Positions 8,758-18,563 of a DNA stretch of 64,000 bases are shown in pieces. Within the stretch, counting starts at the first letter, position 1. The number at the start of each line of letters is the position of its first letter. The notes under the pieces are model-generated. The model saw nothing but the letters and a program-made list of their open reading frames with translations. It made no database searches and had not been told where the DNA came from. This DNA is from Comamonas kerstersii (GTDB lineage: Bacteria; Pseudomonadota; Gammaproteobacteria; Burkholderiales; Burkholderiaceae_C): NCBI RefSeq assembly GCF_008801935.1, contig NZ_VZOT01000009.1, positions 49,264-113,263 of the forward strand, in the 5' to 3' direction. Position numbers and translations under genes: made by a program.

Positions 8758-11700
8758 ATGGTGCAATTCTCCAGACGCCAGTTCATGAAAGTGACTGGCT
8801 CAAGTCTGGCAGCATCCAGCTTGGCGGTAATGGGTTTCTCGCCCACTGCTGCACTTGCGGAAGTTCGCCAGTACAAGTTGACCGCCGCCACAGTGACACG
8901 CCAGACGTGTACTTACTGCTCGGTAGGCTGCGGCATTTTGATGTATTCGATGGGCGACGGCACGCTCAACAACAAGCTGTCCGTCATTCACGTCGAAGGT
9001 GACCCAGATCACCCAGTGAACCGCGGCACACTGTGCCCCAAGGGCGCATCGCTGCTGGACTTTGTTCACAGCCCCAGCCGCCTGCAGTACCCCGAGTACC
9101 GCGCTCCTGGTTCCAGCGAGTGGAAGCGTATCTCCTGGGATGAAGCACTGGATCGCATCGCAAAGCTTCTGAAGGAAGACCGCGATGCCAACTTCATCGA
9201 AAAGAATGAAAAGGGCCAAACGGTTAACCGTTGGGTCACTACCGGCATGCTGGCGGCTTCGGCCTCCAGCAACGAAGCCGGTTATGTCACGCACAAGGTA
9301 GCCCGTTCCTGGGGTCTGCTGGCGCTGGACAACCAAGCACGTGTCTGACACGGCCCAACGGTGGCAGGTCTTGCCCCAACATTTGGCCGTGGCGCTATGA
9401 CAAATCACTGGGTTGACATCAAGAACGCTGATGTCATCCTGATCATGGGCGGTAACGCTGCTGAAGCGCACCCCTGTGGTTTCAAATGGGTTACCGAAGC
9501 GAAGGCGCACAACAACGCGCACTTCATGGTAGTTGACCCCCGCTTTAACCGTTCTGCCGCTGTGGCCGATTTCTATGCCCCTATCCGTTCGGGCTCGGAC
9601 ATCGTGTTCCTCGGAGGCATCATCAACTACCTGTTGACGAACGACAAGATCCACCACGAATACGTGAAGAACTACACAGACTTCTCGTTCATCGTGCGTG
9701 AAGACTTCGCGTTCGACGAAGGTATCTTCTCGGGCTACAACCCTGAAACTCGTACCTACGACAAGGCTTCGTGGGATTACGAACTGGGCGAAGATGGCTT
9801 CGTGAAGGTGGACCCCACCCTGCAACACCCTCGTTGCGTGTACCAGTGGCTCAAGCGCCATTACGCTTCCTACACCCCTGAAAAGGTGGAAAGCGTCTGC
9901 GGTACGCCCAAGGAGAAGTTCCTGCACGTTGCAGAAAAGTTTGCTTCCACAGCGCAAGCTGGCCGTGTTGCAACCATCATGTACGCCCTGGGCTGGACAC
10001 AGCACACCATCGGCGCACAGATGCTGCGTACTGGCGCCATGATTCAGCTGCTGTGCGGCAACATCGGTGTGGCCGGTGGTGGTATGAACGCGCTGCGCGG
10101 TCACTCCAACATTCAGGGCCTGACCGACCTGGGTATTCTGTCCGCTTCGCTGCCTGGTTACCTGTCGCTGCCTAACGAAGCTGAGCAGGAATACTCCAAG
10201 TACATCGCTGCACGCACCCCTAAGCTGCTGCGTCCCGGCCAGATGAACTACTGGCAGAACACGCCCAAGTTCCATGTGAGCTTGATGAAGGCGTGGTGGG
10301 GCCCTGCTGCAACTGCGGAAAACAACTGGGCTTATGACTATCTGCCCAAGCTGGACATGCAGTACGACATGCTGCGCATCTTCGACCTGATGGTGCAAGG
10401 CAAGGTCAATGGCTACATCGCCCAAGGCTTCAACCCTCTGGCGGCTCTGGCCAACTCCAACAACGTGCGCGAAGGCTTGAAGAAGCTGAAGTTCCTCGTT
10501 GTGATGGATCCGCTGGTTACAGAAACTTCCGAGTTCTGGAAGAGCTACGGCGAGTTCAACGATGTGGACAGCGCCTCCATCCAGACCGAAGTGTTCCGTC
10601 TGCCTACGACCTGCTTCGCTGAAGAAGACGGTGCAGTAGTGAGCTCTTCGCGCGTGCTGCAGTGGCACTGGAAGGCTTCCGAACCTCCAGGAGAAGCCCG
10701 CACCGACATAGCCATCATGTCGGGCCTGCACCTGCGTCTGAAGAAACTTTACGAAACCGAAGGCGGCAAGTTCCCTGACCCTATCGTCAACCTGTGGTGG
10801 CCTTACGCCCGTGCAGACCATCCTACTTCCGAGGAAATCGCCAAGGAATACAACGGTCGCGCACTGGTAGACCTGAAGGATGCCAACGGCAACATCATCC
10901 GCAAGGCGGGTGAACAGCTGAGCGGCTTTGGAGAGCTGCGTGATGACGGTTCGACCGTGGGCGGTTGCTGGATCTGGTCCGGCTGCTGGACATCGTCGGG
11001 CAATCAGATGGCTCGCCGTGACAACAGCGACCCAACAGGTATCGGCAATACGCTGAACTGGGCGTGGGCATGGCCTGCTAACCGCCGCGTGCTGTACAAC
11101 CGTGCCTCGGCTGACCGCCAGGGCAAGCCATTCAATCCGAACCGTGTTCTGATCGAATGGAACGGCAGCAAGTGGGTCGGTGCAGACGTACCAGACATCG
11201 CTCTGACAGCCAACCCTGAAGTGGTGAATCCGTTCATCATGAACCCCGAGGGCGTGGCTCGCTTCTTCTCGCGCAAGGGCATGAACGACGGTCCATTCCC
11301 AACGCACTACGAAGCGTTCGACAACCCACTGGGCTACAACCCCATGTACCCCAAAAACAAGCTGGCAGTGATCAACCCTGCTGCTCGTATCTTGAAGTCT
11401 ACCGAAGGCACTCAGGGCTCGCCCGAAGAGTTCCCGCACGTGGGTACGACCTATCGTTTGACCGAGCACTTCCACTACTGGACCAAGCACGTGCAGCTGA
11501 ACAACATCATTCAGCCACAGCAGTTCGTGGAAATCGGTGAAGCGTTGGCCAAGGAACTGGGTATCGAAGACAGCCAGATGGTGAAGGTCTCGTCCAAGCG
11601 TGGCTTCGTGAAGGCAGTTGCCGTGGTGACCAAGCGCATCAAGCCTCTGCAGATCGACGGCAAGACCATCCACCAGGTGGGCGTGCCCATCCACTGGGGC

Positions 11701-11817
11701 TTCTCGTCGACAGGTCGTAAGGGCTATCTGGCCAACAACCTGACTGCTTCGATTGGTGATGCCAACAGCCAAACCCCTGAATCCAAGACCTTCCTCGTGA
11801 AGGTTGAGAAGGCATAA
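8758..11817 (+). CDS. fdhG: Formate dehydrogenase-N/O alpha subunit, selenocysteine-containing
   Basis: Catalytic molybdopterin subunit of a membrane-bound respiratory formate dehydrogenase, oxidising formate in the periplasm. Translation runs through TGA at 9346-9348, read as Sec197 (Sec196 in E. coli FdnG), giving 1019 residues. Without readthrough it would look like two proteins of 196 and 818 aa. A Tat signal with SRRQFMK lies at residues 5-11. A [4Fe-4S] site is formed by C51, C54, C58 and C93. Sec is followed by HGPTVAGLAPTFGRGAMTNH and then the molybdopterin-binding domain. A SECIS hairpin lies directly after the TGA. fdhH starts 13 bases after the stop. Requires SelA, SelB, SelC and SelD, all encoded in this window. 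Confidence 0.97.
9349..9390 (+). promoter_or_regulatory. Bacterial SECIS element of fdhG
   Basis: Directly after the Sec TGA, GGCA (9363-9366) and TGCC (9372-9375) pair around the loop GGTCT (9367-9371). That loop lies 18 bases after the TGA, the same spacing and loop as in E. coli fdhF as I know it. CGGCC before and GGCCG after can form an outer helix. SelB binds this element to deliver selenocysteyl-tRNA. Confidence 0.92.
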
Positions 11818-11830
11818 GGAGGAATAGCTG

Positions 11831-12757
11831 ATGTCTTCAACCATGTCTCTCGATATCAAGCGTCGCTCTGCGACGACTACCCCCTCCCCCAGCGCGCGCG
11901 GCGCGCACGCTGGCGAGGTGGCCAAGCTGATCGACGTCTCCAAGTGCATTGGCTGCAAGGCTTGCCAAACAGCTTGCATGGAGTGGAACGATCTGCGCGA
12001 TGCCATCGGTGTGGTGGATGACGGCTATAACAACCCGACCGATCTGACCGATCAGTCGTGGACCGTCATGCGCTTTACCGAGTACGAAAATGAAGCCACA
12101 GGCAACCTGGAATGGCTGATCCGCAAGGACGGCTGTATGCACTGTGACGACCCCGGCTGCTTGAAGGCTTGCCCTTCGCCCGGAGCCATCGTTCAGTACA
12201 AGAACGGTATCGTTGACTTCCAGCAAGACCAGTGCGTGGGCTGCGGCTACTGCGTCACAGGCTGCCCATTCAACATTCCACGTATCTCCAAGAAGGACAA
12301 CAAGGCGTACAAGTGCACCTTGTGTTCGGACCGCGTGGCTGTTGGCATGGAACCTGCCTGCGTCAAGACCTGCCCTACCGGTGCCATCATGTTTGGCACC
12401 AAGGAAGCCATGAAGGATCAGGCCGAGACTCGTATCGCCGACCTGAACCGCCGTGGCTATGCCAACGCTGGCCTGTACGACCCACAGGGTGTGGGCGGCA
12501 CGCACGTGATGTACGTTCTGCATCACGCTGACAAGCCATCTCTCTACAAGGGCCTGCCTGACGATCCTTCGATCAGCCCCATGGTCTCTCTGTGGAAGGG
12601 CGTTGCTAAACCTTTGGCTGTTGCAGCCTTGGGCGTTGCTGCCGTTGGCAGCCTGTTCCATTACATCACCAAGGGCCCGAACGACGTGTCCAAGGAACTG
12701 GAAGATGAAATGGAACGCAAGGACGCCGAAGCTGAGAAGAAGGAGAAGAGCAAATGA
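11831..12757 (+). CDS. fdhH: Formate dehydrogenase iron-sulfur (beta) subunit
   Basis: Electron-transfer subunit carrying four [4Fe-4S] clusters between the catalytic subunit and the cytochrome b subunit. The 308-aa protein shows the four Cys groups in [35 protein letters not shown] and CTLCSDR...CVKTC. A single C-terminal membrane anchor at about residues 255-278 is followed by a very charged Lys/Glu tail. Length and layout match FdnH/FdoH (about 294-300). The start is preceded by AAGGAGG. It overlaps fdhI by 4 bases (ATGA), indicating coupled translation. Confidence 0.96.
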   Translation: MSSTMSLDIKRRSATTTPSPSARGAHAGEVAKLIDVSKCIGCKACQTACMEWNDLRDAIGVVDDGYNNPTDLTDQSWTVMRFTEYENEATGNLEWLIRKDGCMHCDDPGCLKACPSPGAIVQYKNGIVDFQQDQCVGCGYCVTGCPFNIPRISKKDNKAYKCTLCSDRVAVGMEPACVKTCPTGAIMFGTKEAMKDQAETRIADLNRRGYANAGLYDPQGVGGTHVMYVLHHADKPSLYKGLPDDPSISPMVSLWKGVAKPLAVAALGVAAVGSLFHYITKGPNDVSKELEDEMERKDAEAEKKEKSK

Positions 12758-13380
12758 AACGCAATCCCCGCGACCTCGTGCGCTATAACGCATCGGAACG
12801 CGCCAACCACTGGGTGGTAGGCATTTGCTTCATCTTGCTGGCTCTGTCTGGCTTGGCGTTCTTTCACCCCGCCTTCTTCCCGCTGACTCAGCTGTTTGGT
12901 GGCGGCCCATGGACTCGCATCCTGCACCCCTATATCGGTGTAGTGATGGCCGTGTTCTTCATCATCATGGCGTTCCGCTTCTGGCGCTTGAACGTGATTG
13001 AGCCTCGCGATATCGAGTGGCTCAAGAACGTGAACAAGATGATTGATGGTGATGACCATGACATGCCTGAACAAGGCAAGTACAACGGCGGTCAAAAGCT
13101 GTTGTTCTGGGGTCTGGTCATCGGCATGGCTCTGATCACCATCTCCGGCTTCCTGATGTGGCGCGCCTGGTGGAACCTGCCCGTGGACGTTGTCCGCTCG
13201 GCTTCCGTCATCCACGCCGTCGCAGCAGTCTGGATGATTGGCCTGATCATCATGCACGTCTATGCGGCTATTTGGACCAAGGGTACGATCCGCGCCATGC
13301 TGTATGGCACAGTGACACGTGCTTGGGCCAAGCAACACCACCGCGGCTGGTATCGCAAGATGACCGGCGACAACAAATAA
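12754..13380 (+). CDS. fdhI: Formate dehydrogenase cytochrome b556 (gamma) subunit
   Basis: Inner-membrane diheme cytochrome b that passes electrons from the iron-sulfur subunit to quinone. The 208-aa protein has four hydrophobic segments (about residues 20-42, 55-75, 115-135 and 152-175). Candidate heme-ligand histidines are visible in [26 protein letters not shown] and MHVYAAIW. Length fits FdnI (about 217). It ends the structural fdhGHI part of the operon; a hairpin in the 102-bp gap before fdhE may alter expression of the accessory genes. Confidence 0.94.
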   Translation: MKRNPRDLVRYNASERANHWVVGICFILLALSGLAFFHPAFFPLTQLFGGGPWTRILHPYIGVVMAVFFIIMAFRFWRLNVIEPRDIEWLKNVNKMIDGDDHDMPEQGKYNGGQKLLFWGLVIGMALITISGFLMWRAWWNLPVDVVRSASVIHAVAAVWMIGLIIMHVYAAIWTKGTIRAMLYGTVTRAWAKQHHRGWYRKMTGDNK

Positions 13381-13426
13381 GTCGCCGCAGAAGCTGCAAT
13401 AGAAGTCACTTAGACGCTTGTTGATT

Positions 13427-13461
13427 ACCGCCGGTATTGCCCAGCTGGGCGTACCGGCGGT
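13427..13461 (+). other. Nested hairpin in the fdhI-fdhE gap
   Basis: ACCGCCGGTA and TACCGGCGGT make a perfect 10-bp stem whose loop contains the palindrome GCCCAGCTGGGC. Only TTT follows, so termination would be partial at best. It may trim or attenuate the transcript between structural and accessory genes. Confidence 0.6.
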
Positions 13462-13482
13462 TTCAATTCAGGGATTTATTTC

Positions 13483-14457
13483 ATGCAAACACGCATTCTC
13501 CAACCCGGCGAAATTGAAGCACTGGACAAGACCTCCTTCCCCCGAGTGCTGCTACCACAAGTCTCCACACTGTTTGCGGAACGTGCTGCGCGTCTGCGTC
13601 AACTGGCTGACGGCAATCCCATTGCCGACTATCTGCAATTTGCAGCCAAGATTGTGGATGCACAGCATGCGGCTGCAGGCTCCGTAGAGCTGCAGCCCAT
13701 GGACCGCAGCAATATCGAGCGCTCGCAGCAGTTCTCCATGCCCCTGCTGCCCGCCGCCGACCACATTGACCCCGCATGGCAGCAAGTACTGAATGCCATG
13801 CTGGACACTCTGTCTGGCAGCGAAGGCCTGCCAGAGCCCCTGCAGCCTTTGCTGCAGTCGCTGCGCGACCTGAGCCAGGACGAGCGTGACACCATTGCCA
13901 AGCGCCTGCTGCAAAAAGAAGTGGCCGCGCGCCACATTGGCATGGCTCCTTTCATCATGGCTGCCCTGCAAGTCACCTACGCCCAGCGTGCTGCAGCCCT
14001 GGATGTGGAAGATGTTCCCTACACCGACCCTGCCACCATCTGCCCAGTCTGCGCCAGCGAGCCTGTCTCCAGCGTACTGCGCATTGGCGGCAAGGCCAAC
14101 GGTCACCGCTATCTGCACTGCGGCACCTGCTGCACAGAGTGGCAGCTGGTACGCGTGAAGTGCTCGCACTGTGAATCCACCAAGGGCATTCACTACCAGA
14201 GCGTTGAAGGCGGCAAGGAAGTGGTAACTGCTGAAACCTGTGACGAATGCGGCACCTACCGCAAGGTCGTCAACCAGGAAAAAGACCCCATGGCCGAACC
14301 TCTGGCCGATGATCTGGCCACACTGACGCTGGATTTGCTGATGAGCGAGAACACCCAGTTCAAGCGTGCCAGCGCCAACCCTCTGCTGTTTGTGGCTGTG
14401 GCCGAAGAACAGACAGACGCACAAAGCGCGGAACTGGTAGACCCTGCGGCAGAATAA
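13483..14457 (+). CDS. fdhE: Formate dehydrogenase accessory protein FdhE
   Basis: Cytoplasmic iron-binding accessory protein needed for active membrane-bound formate dehydrogenase. The 324-aa protein has an N-terminal helical region and a C-terminal part with paired cysteines: CPVC at about residue 187, CGTCC, CSHC and CDECG, as expected for the rubredoxin-like metal sites of FdhE (E. coli 309 aa). It lies 102 bases after fdhI on the same strand, and a terminator follows at 14476-14504, so it may be the end of the main fdh transcript. Confidence 0.94.
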   Translation: MQTRILQPGEIEALDKTSFPRVLLPQVSTLFAERAARLRQLADGNPIADYLQFAAKIVDAQHAAAGSVELQPMDRSNIERSQQFSMPLLPAADHIDPAWQQVLNAMLDTLSGSEGLPEPLQPLLQSLRDLSQDERDTIAKRLLQKEVAARHIGMAPFIMAALQVTYAQRAAALDVEDVPYTDPATICPVCASEPVSSVLRIGGKANGHRYLHCGTCCTEWQLVRVKCSHCESTKGIHYQSVEGGKEVVTAETCDECGTYRKVVNQEKDPMAEPLADDLATLTLDLLMSENTQFKRASANPLLFVAVAEEQTDAQSAELVDPAAE

Positions 14458-14475
14458 AGGCTTCCGCATCCGCCG

Positions 14476-14504
14476 AAAGGCCGCGCAAGCGGCCTTTATT
14501 TTTG
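14476..14504 (+). terminator. Rho-independent terminator after fdhE
   Basis: AAAGGCCGC and GCGGCCTTT form a 9-bp stem with a short loop, followed by ATTTTTG. It separates fdhE from selA, so selA probably has its own promoter or depends on partial readthrough. Confidence 0.8.
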
Positions 14505-14544
14505 TTAGTACCGTTCACACCACCGTGCCAACCGCAGATCAAGG

Positions 14545-15990
14545 GTGGTGGGAGCGGGCCTTAGCCCCATTGCGAGTTCCACATTGAACACTGCCGCCCC
14601 CCGTCTGCCTTCGGTAGACAAACTGCTACAAACCCCCGTCTTGCAAGGCTTGCAGACTGAATTTGGCCGCTCCAGCGTGACCAATGCAGTTCGGCAAGTG
14701 CTGGATACCCTGCGTCTGCAGCTGCGTGATGGCTCGCTGCAGGCCGAGCAGGTGCAGGAAACTGTACTGACCACCGCCGTGCAGCAGCGCCTGACTGAGC
14801 GCTTTGCACCACGCCTCAAATCTGTGTTCAACCTCACGGGCACCGTGCTGCACACCAACCTGGGCCGCGCCCTGCTGCCGCAGGAAGCCGTAGATGCCGT
14901 GGTCGAAGCCCTGACCAACCCCGCCAATCTGGAATACGACCTGGAGACTGGCGGCCGTGGCGACCGTGATGATCTGGTCGAGCAGCTGATCTGCGAACTC
15001 ACCGGCGCCGAAGCTGCCACCATCGTCAACAACAATGCCGCTGCTGTGCTGCTGACACTGTCTACCCTCGCACCCGGCAAGGAAGTGGTGGTCTCACGCG
15101 GTGAGCTGGTGGAAATTGGCGGTGCTTTCCGCATTCCAGACATCATGAAGCGTGCAGGCTGCCAGCTCGTGGAAGTGGGCACCACCAATCGTACGCACGC
15201 CAAGGACTATGCCGAGGCCGTCACCGAAAACACCGCCCTGCTCATGAAGGTGCACACCAGCAACTACGAGGTGGTGGGCTTTACCAAGAGCGTGTCAGAT
15301 GCCGAAGTGACCGCCATGGCGCACGAGCGCGGCCTGAACATGATCGTAGATCTGGGCAGTGGCACCTTGGTCGATCTGCGCGACTGGGGCCTGCCGCATG
15401 AAGTCACCGTGCGCGAGACCGTGGAAGCAGGCGCTGATGTGGTGACCTTCTCTGGCGACAAGCTGCTGGGCGGCCCACAGGCCGGCATCATCGTCGGCCG
15501 CAAGGACTTGATCGCCAGGATCAAGAAAAACCCCATGAAGCGCGCCCTGCGCGTGGGCAAGCTCACACTGGCCGCGCTGGAGCCCACGCTGCGCCTGTAC
15601 CTGCACCCCGAAAAACTGGCCGAGCGTCTGACCACGCTGCGCCTGTTCACCCGTCCCCAGGCCAATATGCAGGCGCAGGCCGAAAGCCTGGTGCCGCAGC
15701 TGCAAGCTGCGCTGGGTGCAGCCTGGGTGGTAGAAACTGCTGCCATGAACAGCCAGATTGGCAGCGGTGCCCTGCCCGTAGAAAACCTGCCCAGCTGGGG
15801 CCTCAAGCTCTACCCCGCCAGCGGCAAGCAGGCGGGCCGCCAGCTCACCCAGCTGGAAGCCCGCCTGCGCGCCCTGCCGCGCCCCGTCATTGGGCGACTG
15901 CATGACGATGCCCTGTGGCTGGACCTGCGCTGTCTGGAAGCGCACATGCAGCCCCAGTTTGAGCAGCAGCTCTCGCAGCTCTCAAAATAA
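14545..15990 (+). CDS. selA: L-seryl-tRNA(Sec) selenium transferase SelA
   Basis: Decameric PLP enzyme converting Ser-tRNA(Sec) to Sec-tRNA(Sec) with selenophosphate. The PLP lysine is in TFSGDKLLGGPQAG. Also typical are VFNLTGTVLHTNLGRALLP and ETGGRGDRDDL. The start is uncertain. The GTG at 14545 gives 481 aa and has AAGG just upstream; a TTG at 14584 gives 468 aa, nearer the E. coli length of 463, and no ATG fits. It is preceded by the fdhE terminator and followed by a long palindromic repeat and then selB on the same strand. Confidence 0.95.
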   Translation: MVGAGLSPIASSTLNTAAPRLPSVDKLLQTPVLQGLQTEFGRSSVTNAVRQVLDTLRLQLRDGSLQAEQVQETVLTTAVQQRLTERFAPRLKSVFNLTGTVLHTNLGRALLPQEAVDAVVEALTNPANLEYDLETGGRGDRDDLVEQLICELTGAEAATIVNNNAAAVLLTLSTLAPGKEVVVSRGELVEIGGAFRIPDIMKRAGCQLVEVGTTNRTHAKDYAEAVTENTALLMKVHTSNYEVVGFTKSVSDAEVTAMAHERGLNMIVDLGSGTLVDLRDWGLPHEVTVRETVEAGADVVTFSGDKLLGGPQAGIIVGRKDLIARIKKNPMKRALRVGKLTLAALEPTLRLYLHPEKLAERLTTLRLFTRPQANMQAQAESLVPQLQAALGAAWVVETAAMNSQIGSGALPVENLPSWGLKLYPASGKQAGRQLTQLEARLRALPRPVIGRLHDDALWLDLRCLEAHMQPQFEQQLSQLSK

Positions 15991-16076
15991 ATAGCTGCCA
16001 GCGCTTGATTTATAAGTGATTCAGATATAAATCATTCTGAAACCCTTGTTTTTTCAGCGCTAGCCGCTCTTTTTTT
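15990..16076 (+). repeat. Long nested palindromic repeat, type B copy 1
   Basis: Outer arms AGCTGCCAGCGCTTGA and CAGCGCTAGCCGCT enclose an inner imperfect palindrome with GATTCAGATATAAATCATTC. A run of T follows the right arm, so it could also end transcription after selA. Related copies are at 44890, 52850 and 58048. Confidence 0.75.
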
Positions 16077-16202
16077 CATAAAAGCTACCGTGACAAGCCT
16101 GTACCGCAACCACGATGGACCGGCTTGTTTCCGCAGCGCTTGATACGCACCGCAGTCACGTGCACCGTGCATGACTGCGGTGCACAATCGGGAAGTAATT
16201 GC

Positions 16203-18128
16203 ATGATCATTGGTACCGCCGGACATATCGACCACGGAAAGACCACCCTGGTTCGCGCGCTCACCGGGGTGGAGACCGACCGCCTCAAAGAAGAAAAAGC
16301 ACGCGGCATCTCCATTGAACTGGGCTACGCCTATGTGCCGCTGCCCAATGGCGATGTCATGGGCATCATTGACGTGCCCGGCCACGAACGCTTTGTGCAC
16401 ACCATGGCCGCCGGTGCCGTAGGCATTGACCATGCCCTGCTGGTGGTGGCCGCGGACGACGGCGTCATGCCCCAGACGCTGGAGCACCTGGAAATCCTGC
16501 AACTGCTGGGCGTGAAAAAAGGCACGGTGGCCCTGACCAAGGTAGACCGCGTGCTGCCCGAGCGCATTGCCGATGTGCGTGCAGAAATTGAAGCCATTCT
16601 GTCGGTCACTGCTCTTGCCGGCAGTCCCATTTTTGCAACGGCGGCCAGCCAGCCCGAAGACCCCGGCGTTGCGCATCTGCGCGCCCACCTAGAAGTGCAG
16701 GCGCAGATGATGCACGCCCGCCCGCAGGATGGCCTGTTTCGTCTGGCCGTAGACCGCGTCTTTACCCTGCCCGGTCAGGGTACGGTGGTCACAGGCACGG
16801 TGTTCAACGGCAAAGTCGCTGTGGGAGACGTGCTGCACCACTCCAGCAGCGGCAAAGAAGTGCGCGTTCGCAGCATTCACGCCCAGAACCAGGCCGCAGA
16901 GGCGGGCGTTGCAGGTCAGCGCTGCGCACTCAACCTTGCAGGCATTGCCAAGGAAGACATCATCCGCGGCGACTGGATTGCCGACGCCCGCGTGCTGCAG
17001 GCCACCGACCGCATCGACATCCGCATGCACCTGCTGGCCGAAGCCCCCCGCATGCAGCAGTGGACCACGGTGCACGTACACATCGGCACCCAACGCTGCA
17101 CGGCCCACATTGCCCTGCTGCAGGACGAGCCCATAGAACCCGGCACAGAAGCCGTCGTCCAGCTGGTGCTGGATGAGCCCGTCTTCGCCATCCCCGGGGA
17201 CCGCCTGATTCTGCGTAACGCCCAGGCCACCCGCACCATTGCCGGCGGCATGGTGCTGGACCCTTACGCCCCCGCACGCAAGCGCCGCAGCGCAGAACGC
17301 TTTGCCTACCTGCAGGCGCTGGAGCAGCTGATTGCCACCGGCAGCCCCGAAGCGCTGATTGCCCACTCCAGCTACGGCGTCAGCCTCTCGCAGCTGCGCC
17401 GCCTCAGCGGCCATGCGCTCGATGCCCTGCAGCTGCCTGGCGTGCAGCGCATCGGCCAGACCGACGAAGATGCCATCCTGATCGACGCCGCACGCTGGAA
17501 GCAGCTGCAGCAGCAGGTGATAGACACCATCACCCATTTCCACGAGAAATACCCGGACGAGCCCGGCATCAACGCCGCACGCCTGCGCCGCATGGCCTGG
17601 CCCGGCCTGATCCACGCACAGCACGACAAACTCTGGCGCGCACTGATTGATCAACTGCTGGCTGAAAAGCACCTGTCCAGCAGCGGTGCCTGGCTGCACC
17701 TGCCCGGCCACAGCGTGCAGCTGACTGCCAATGAGCAGACGCTGGCCGAGCAATTGCTGCCCAAGCTGCAGGAAGGCCGCTTTGACCCACCCTGGGTACG
17801 CGACCTGGCCAATGACACCTGCACCAGCGAAGAACTGGTGCGCCAGCTGCTGCGCAAGCTCGCACGCCAGGGCCAACTGTTCCAGGTGGTCAAGGACTTG
17901 TTCTACACCGCCGCCAACATGGACGAGCTGGCACGCATCATCAAGACGCTGGCCGATGCCACGCCCAACGGCGAAGTCATGGCCCGCGAATTCCGCGACG
18001 CCACCGGCCTGGGCCGCAAGCGCGCCATCCAGATCATCGAATGCTTTGACCGCCTCGGCTACACCCGCCGCGTGCGGGACGCACACATTCTGCGCCCCGA
18101 TGCCCAATGGCATAGTCACAAGGCCTGA
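16203..18128 (+). CDS. selB: Selenocysteine-specific elongation factor SelB
   Basis: GTPase that brings Sec-tRNA(Sec) to the ribosome and binds the SECIS hairpin. The ATG at 16203 ([20 protein letters not shown]) has GGAAG upstream and is chosen over an upstream TTG in the same frame; 641 aa. G motifs: [17 protein letters not shown] and LTKVDR. Domains 2-3 are EF-Tu-like (about 165-340), followed by four C-terminal winged-helix domains that bind RNA. The C-terminal stretch [20 protein letters not shown] is characteristic. selC follows 65 bases downstream. Confidence 0.96.
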   Translation: MIIGTAGHIDHGKTTLVRALTGVETDRLKEEKARGISIELGYAYVPLPNGDVMGIIDVPGHERFVHTMAAGAVGIDHALLVVAADDGVMPQTLEHLEILQLLGVKKGTVALTKVDRVLPERIADVRAEIEAILSVTALAGSPIFATAASQPEDPGVAHLRAHLEVQAQMMHARPQDGLFRLAVDRVFTLPGQGTVVTGTVFNGKVAVGDVLHHSSSGKEVRVRSIHAQNQAAEAGVAGQRCALNLAGIAKEDIIRGDWIADARVLQATDRIDIRMHLLAEAPRMQQWTTVHVHIGTQRCTAHIALLQDEPIEPGTEAVVQLVLDEPVFAIPGDRLILRNAQATRTIAGGMVLDPYAPARKRRSAERFAYLQALEQLIATGSPEALIAHSSYGVSLSQLRRLSGHALDALQLPGVQRIGQTDEDAILIDAARWKQLQQQVIDTITHFHEKYPDEPGINAARLRRMAWPGLIHAQHDKLWRALIDQLLAEKHLSSSGAWLHLPGHSVQLTANEQTLAEQLLPKLQEGRFDPPWVRDLANDTCTSEELVRQLLRKLARQGQLFQVVKDLFYTAANMDELARIIKTLADATPNGEVMAREFRDATGLGRKRAIQIIECFDRLGYTRRVRDAHILRPDAQWHSHKA

Positions 18129-18172
18129 GCATAAAATTGCCCGTGTTCGCGCATGTATCTTGCGCAACGCGC

Positions 18173-18178
18173 TACAAT
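18173..18178 (+). promoter_or_regulatory. Possible -10 box of selC
   Basis: TACAAT lies 16 bases before the mature 5' end of the selenocysteine tRNA, a suitable distance for transcription start. No convincing -35 box is seen at 16-18 bases upstream, so the call is tentative. Confidence 0.4.
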
Positions 18179-18193
18179 TTGCGCTTCTTCTTT

Positions 18194-18289
18194 GGAAGGC
18201 AATCGTGCCCGGTGGTGCGGCCAGGCTTCAAACTTGGTGGAGGGTGTTAGCCACTCTCGGGTTGGTTCGACTCCAGCTGCTTTCCGCCA
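18194..18289 (+). tRNA. selC: tRNA-Sec, anticodon TCA
   Basis: A 96-base gene beginning GGAAGGCA and ending TGCTTTCC plus G and CCA encoded in DNA, so the acceptor stem has the 8 bp typical of tRNA-Sec. The anticodon TCA is at 18228-18230 in the loop CTTCAAA, on the stem CCAGG/CTTGG. A long variable arm (around GGAGGGTGTTAGCCACTCTC) and the T arm with GGTTCGACTCC follow. It lies 65 bases after selB and has its own terminator. It decodes UGA at codon 197 of fdhG. Confidence 0.97.
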
Positions 18290-18294
18290 AATTC

Positions 18295-18330
18295 AAAAGC
18301 CTTGGCTCCGTGTGGAGCCGAGGCTTTTTT
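18295..18330 (+). terminator. Rho-independent terminator after selC
   Basis: CCTTGGCTCC and GGAGCCGAGG pair as a 10-bp stem (one G-T) with a 4-base loop, extended by AAAAG and CTTTTTT. It begins 6 bases after the tRNA CCA end. Confidence 0.92.
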
Positions 18331-18419
18331 CATTGTTAACTCATGACTAAAAACTGAGTTGCAGACCGAATTGACCACGCGTTTCTTTGAAGTTACTTGA
18401 ACCTCTTTGATAAGAAATA

Positions 18420-18539
18420 TTGCCCCATGCACTCAGACTTTCAGTACTGGAAGGCATTACGACCCAGCAGTCACTGGATCGCATCGCCGAACTGGTCGCA
18501 CAGTGGCGACAGACACACCAGACCGGTTCAGCACACTAA
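18420..18539 (+). pseudogene. Possible remnant coding frame after selC
   Basis: A 39-codon frame opening with TTG whose C-terminal part (VLEGITTQQSLDRIAELVAQ) reads like real helical protein and ends at TAA 25 bases before the photolyase ATG. No Shine-Dalgarno sequence or known family is recognised. It may be the tail of a gene whose 5' part was lost when DNA next to selC was rearranged, or chance. Confidence 0.25.
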
Positions 18540-18563
18540 GCAATCGTGACAGGTAACGCTTTG

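Noticed and set aside
8800..12006. A 1068-codon open frame on the minus strand
   Set aside because: It lies opposite fdhG, whose product is clearly recognisable, and its translation has no family motifs. It is a shadow of high-GC coding DNA.
16125..16202. Longer N-terminus for SelB from an upstream TTG
   Set aside because: The extra 26 residues are not seen in SelB, and ATG at 16203 has a good ribosome-binding site directly before [15 protein letters not shown].
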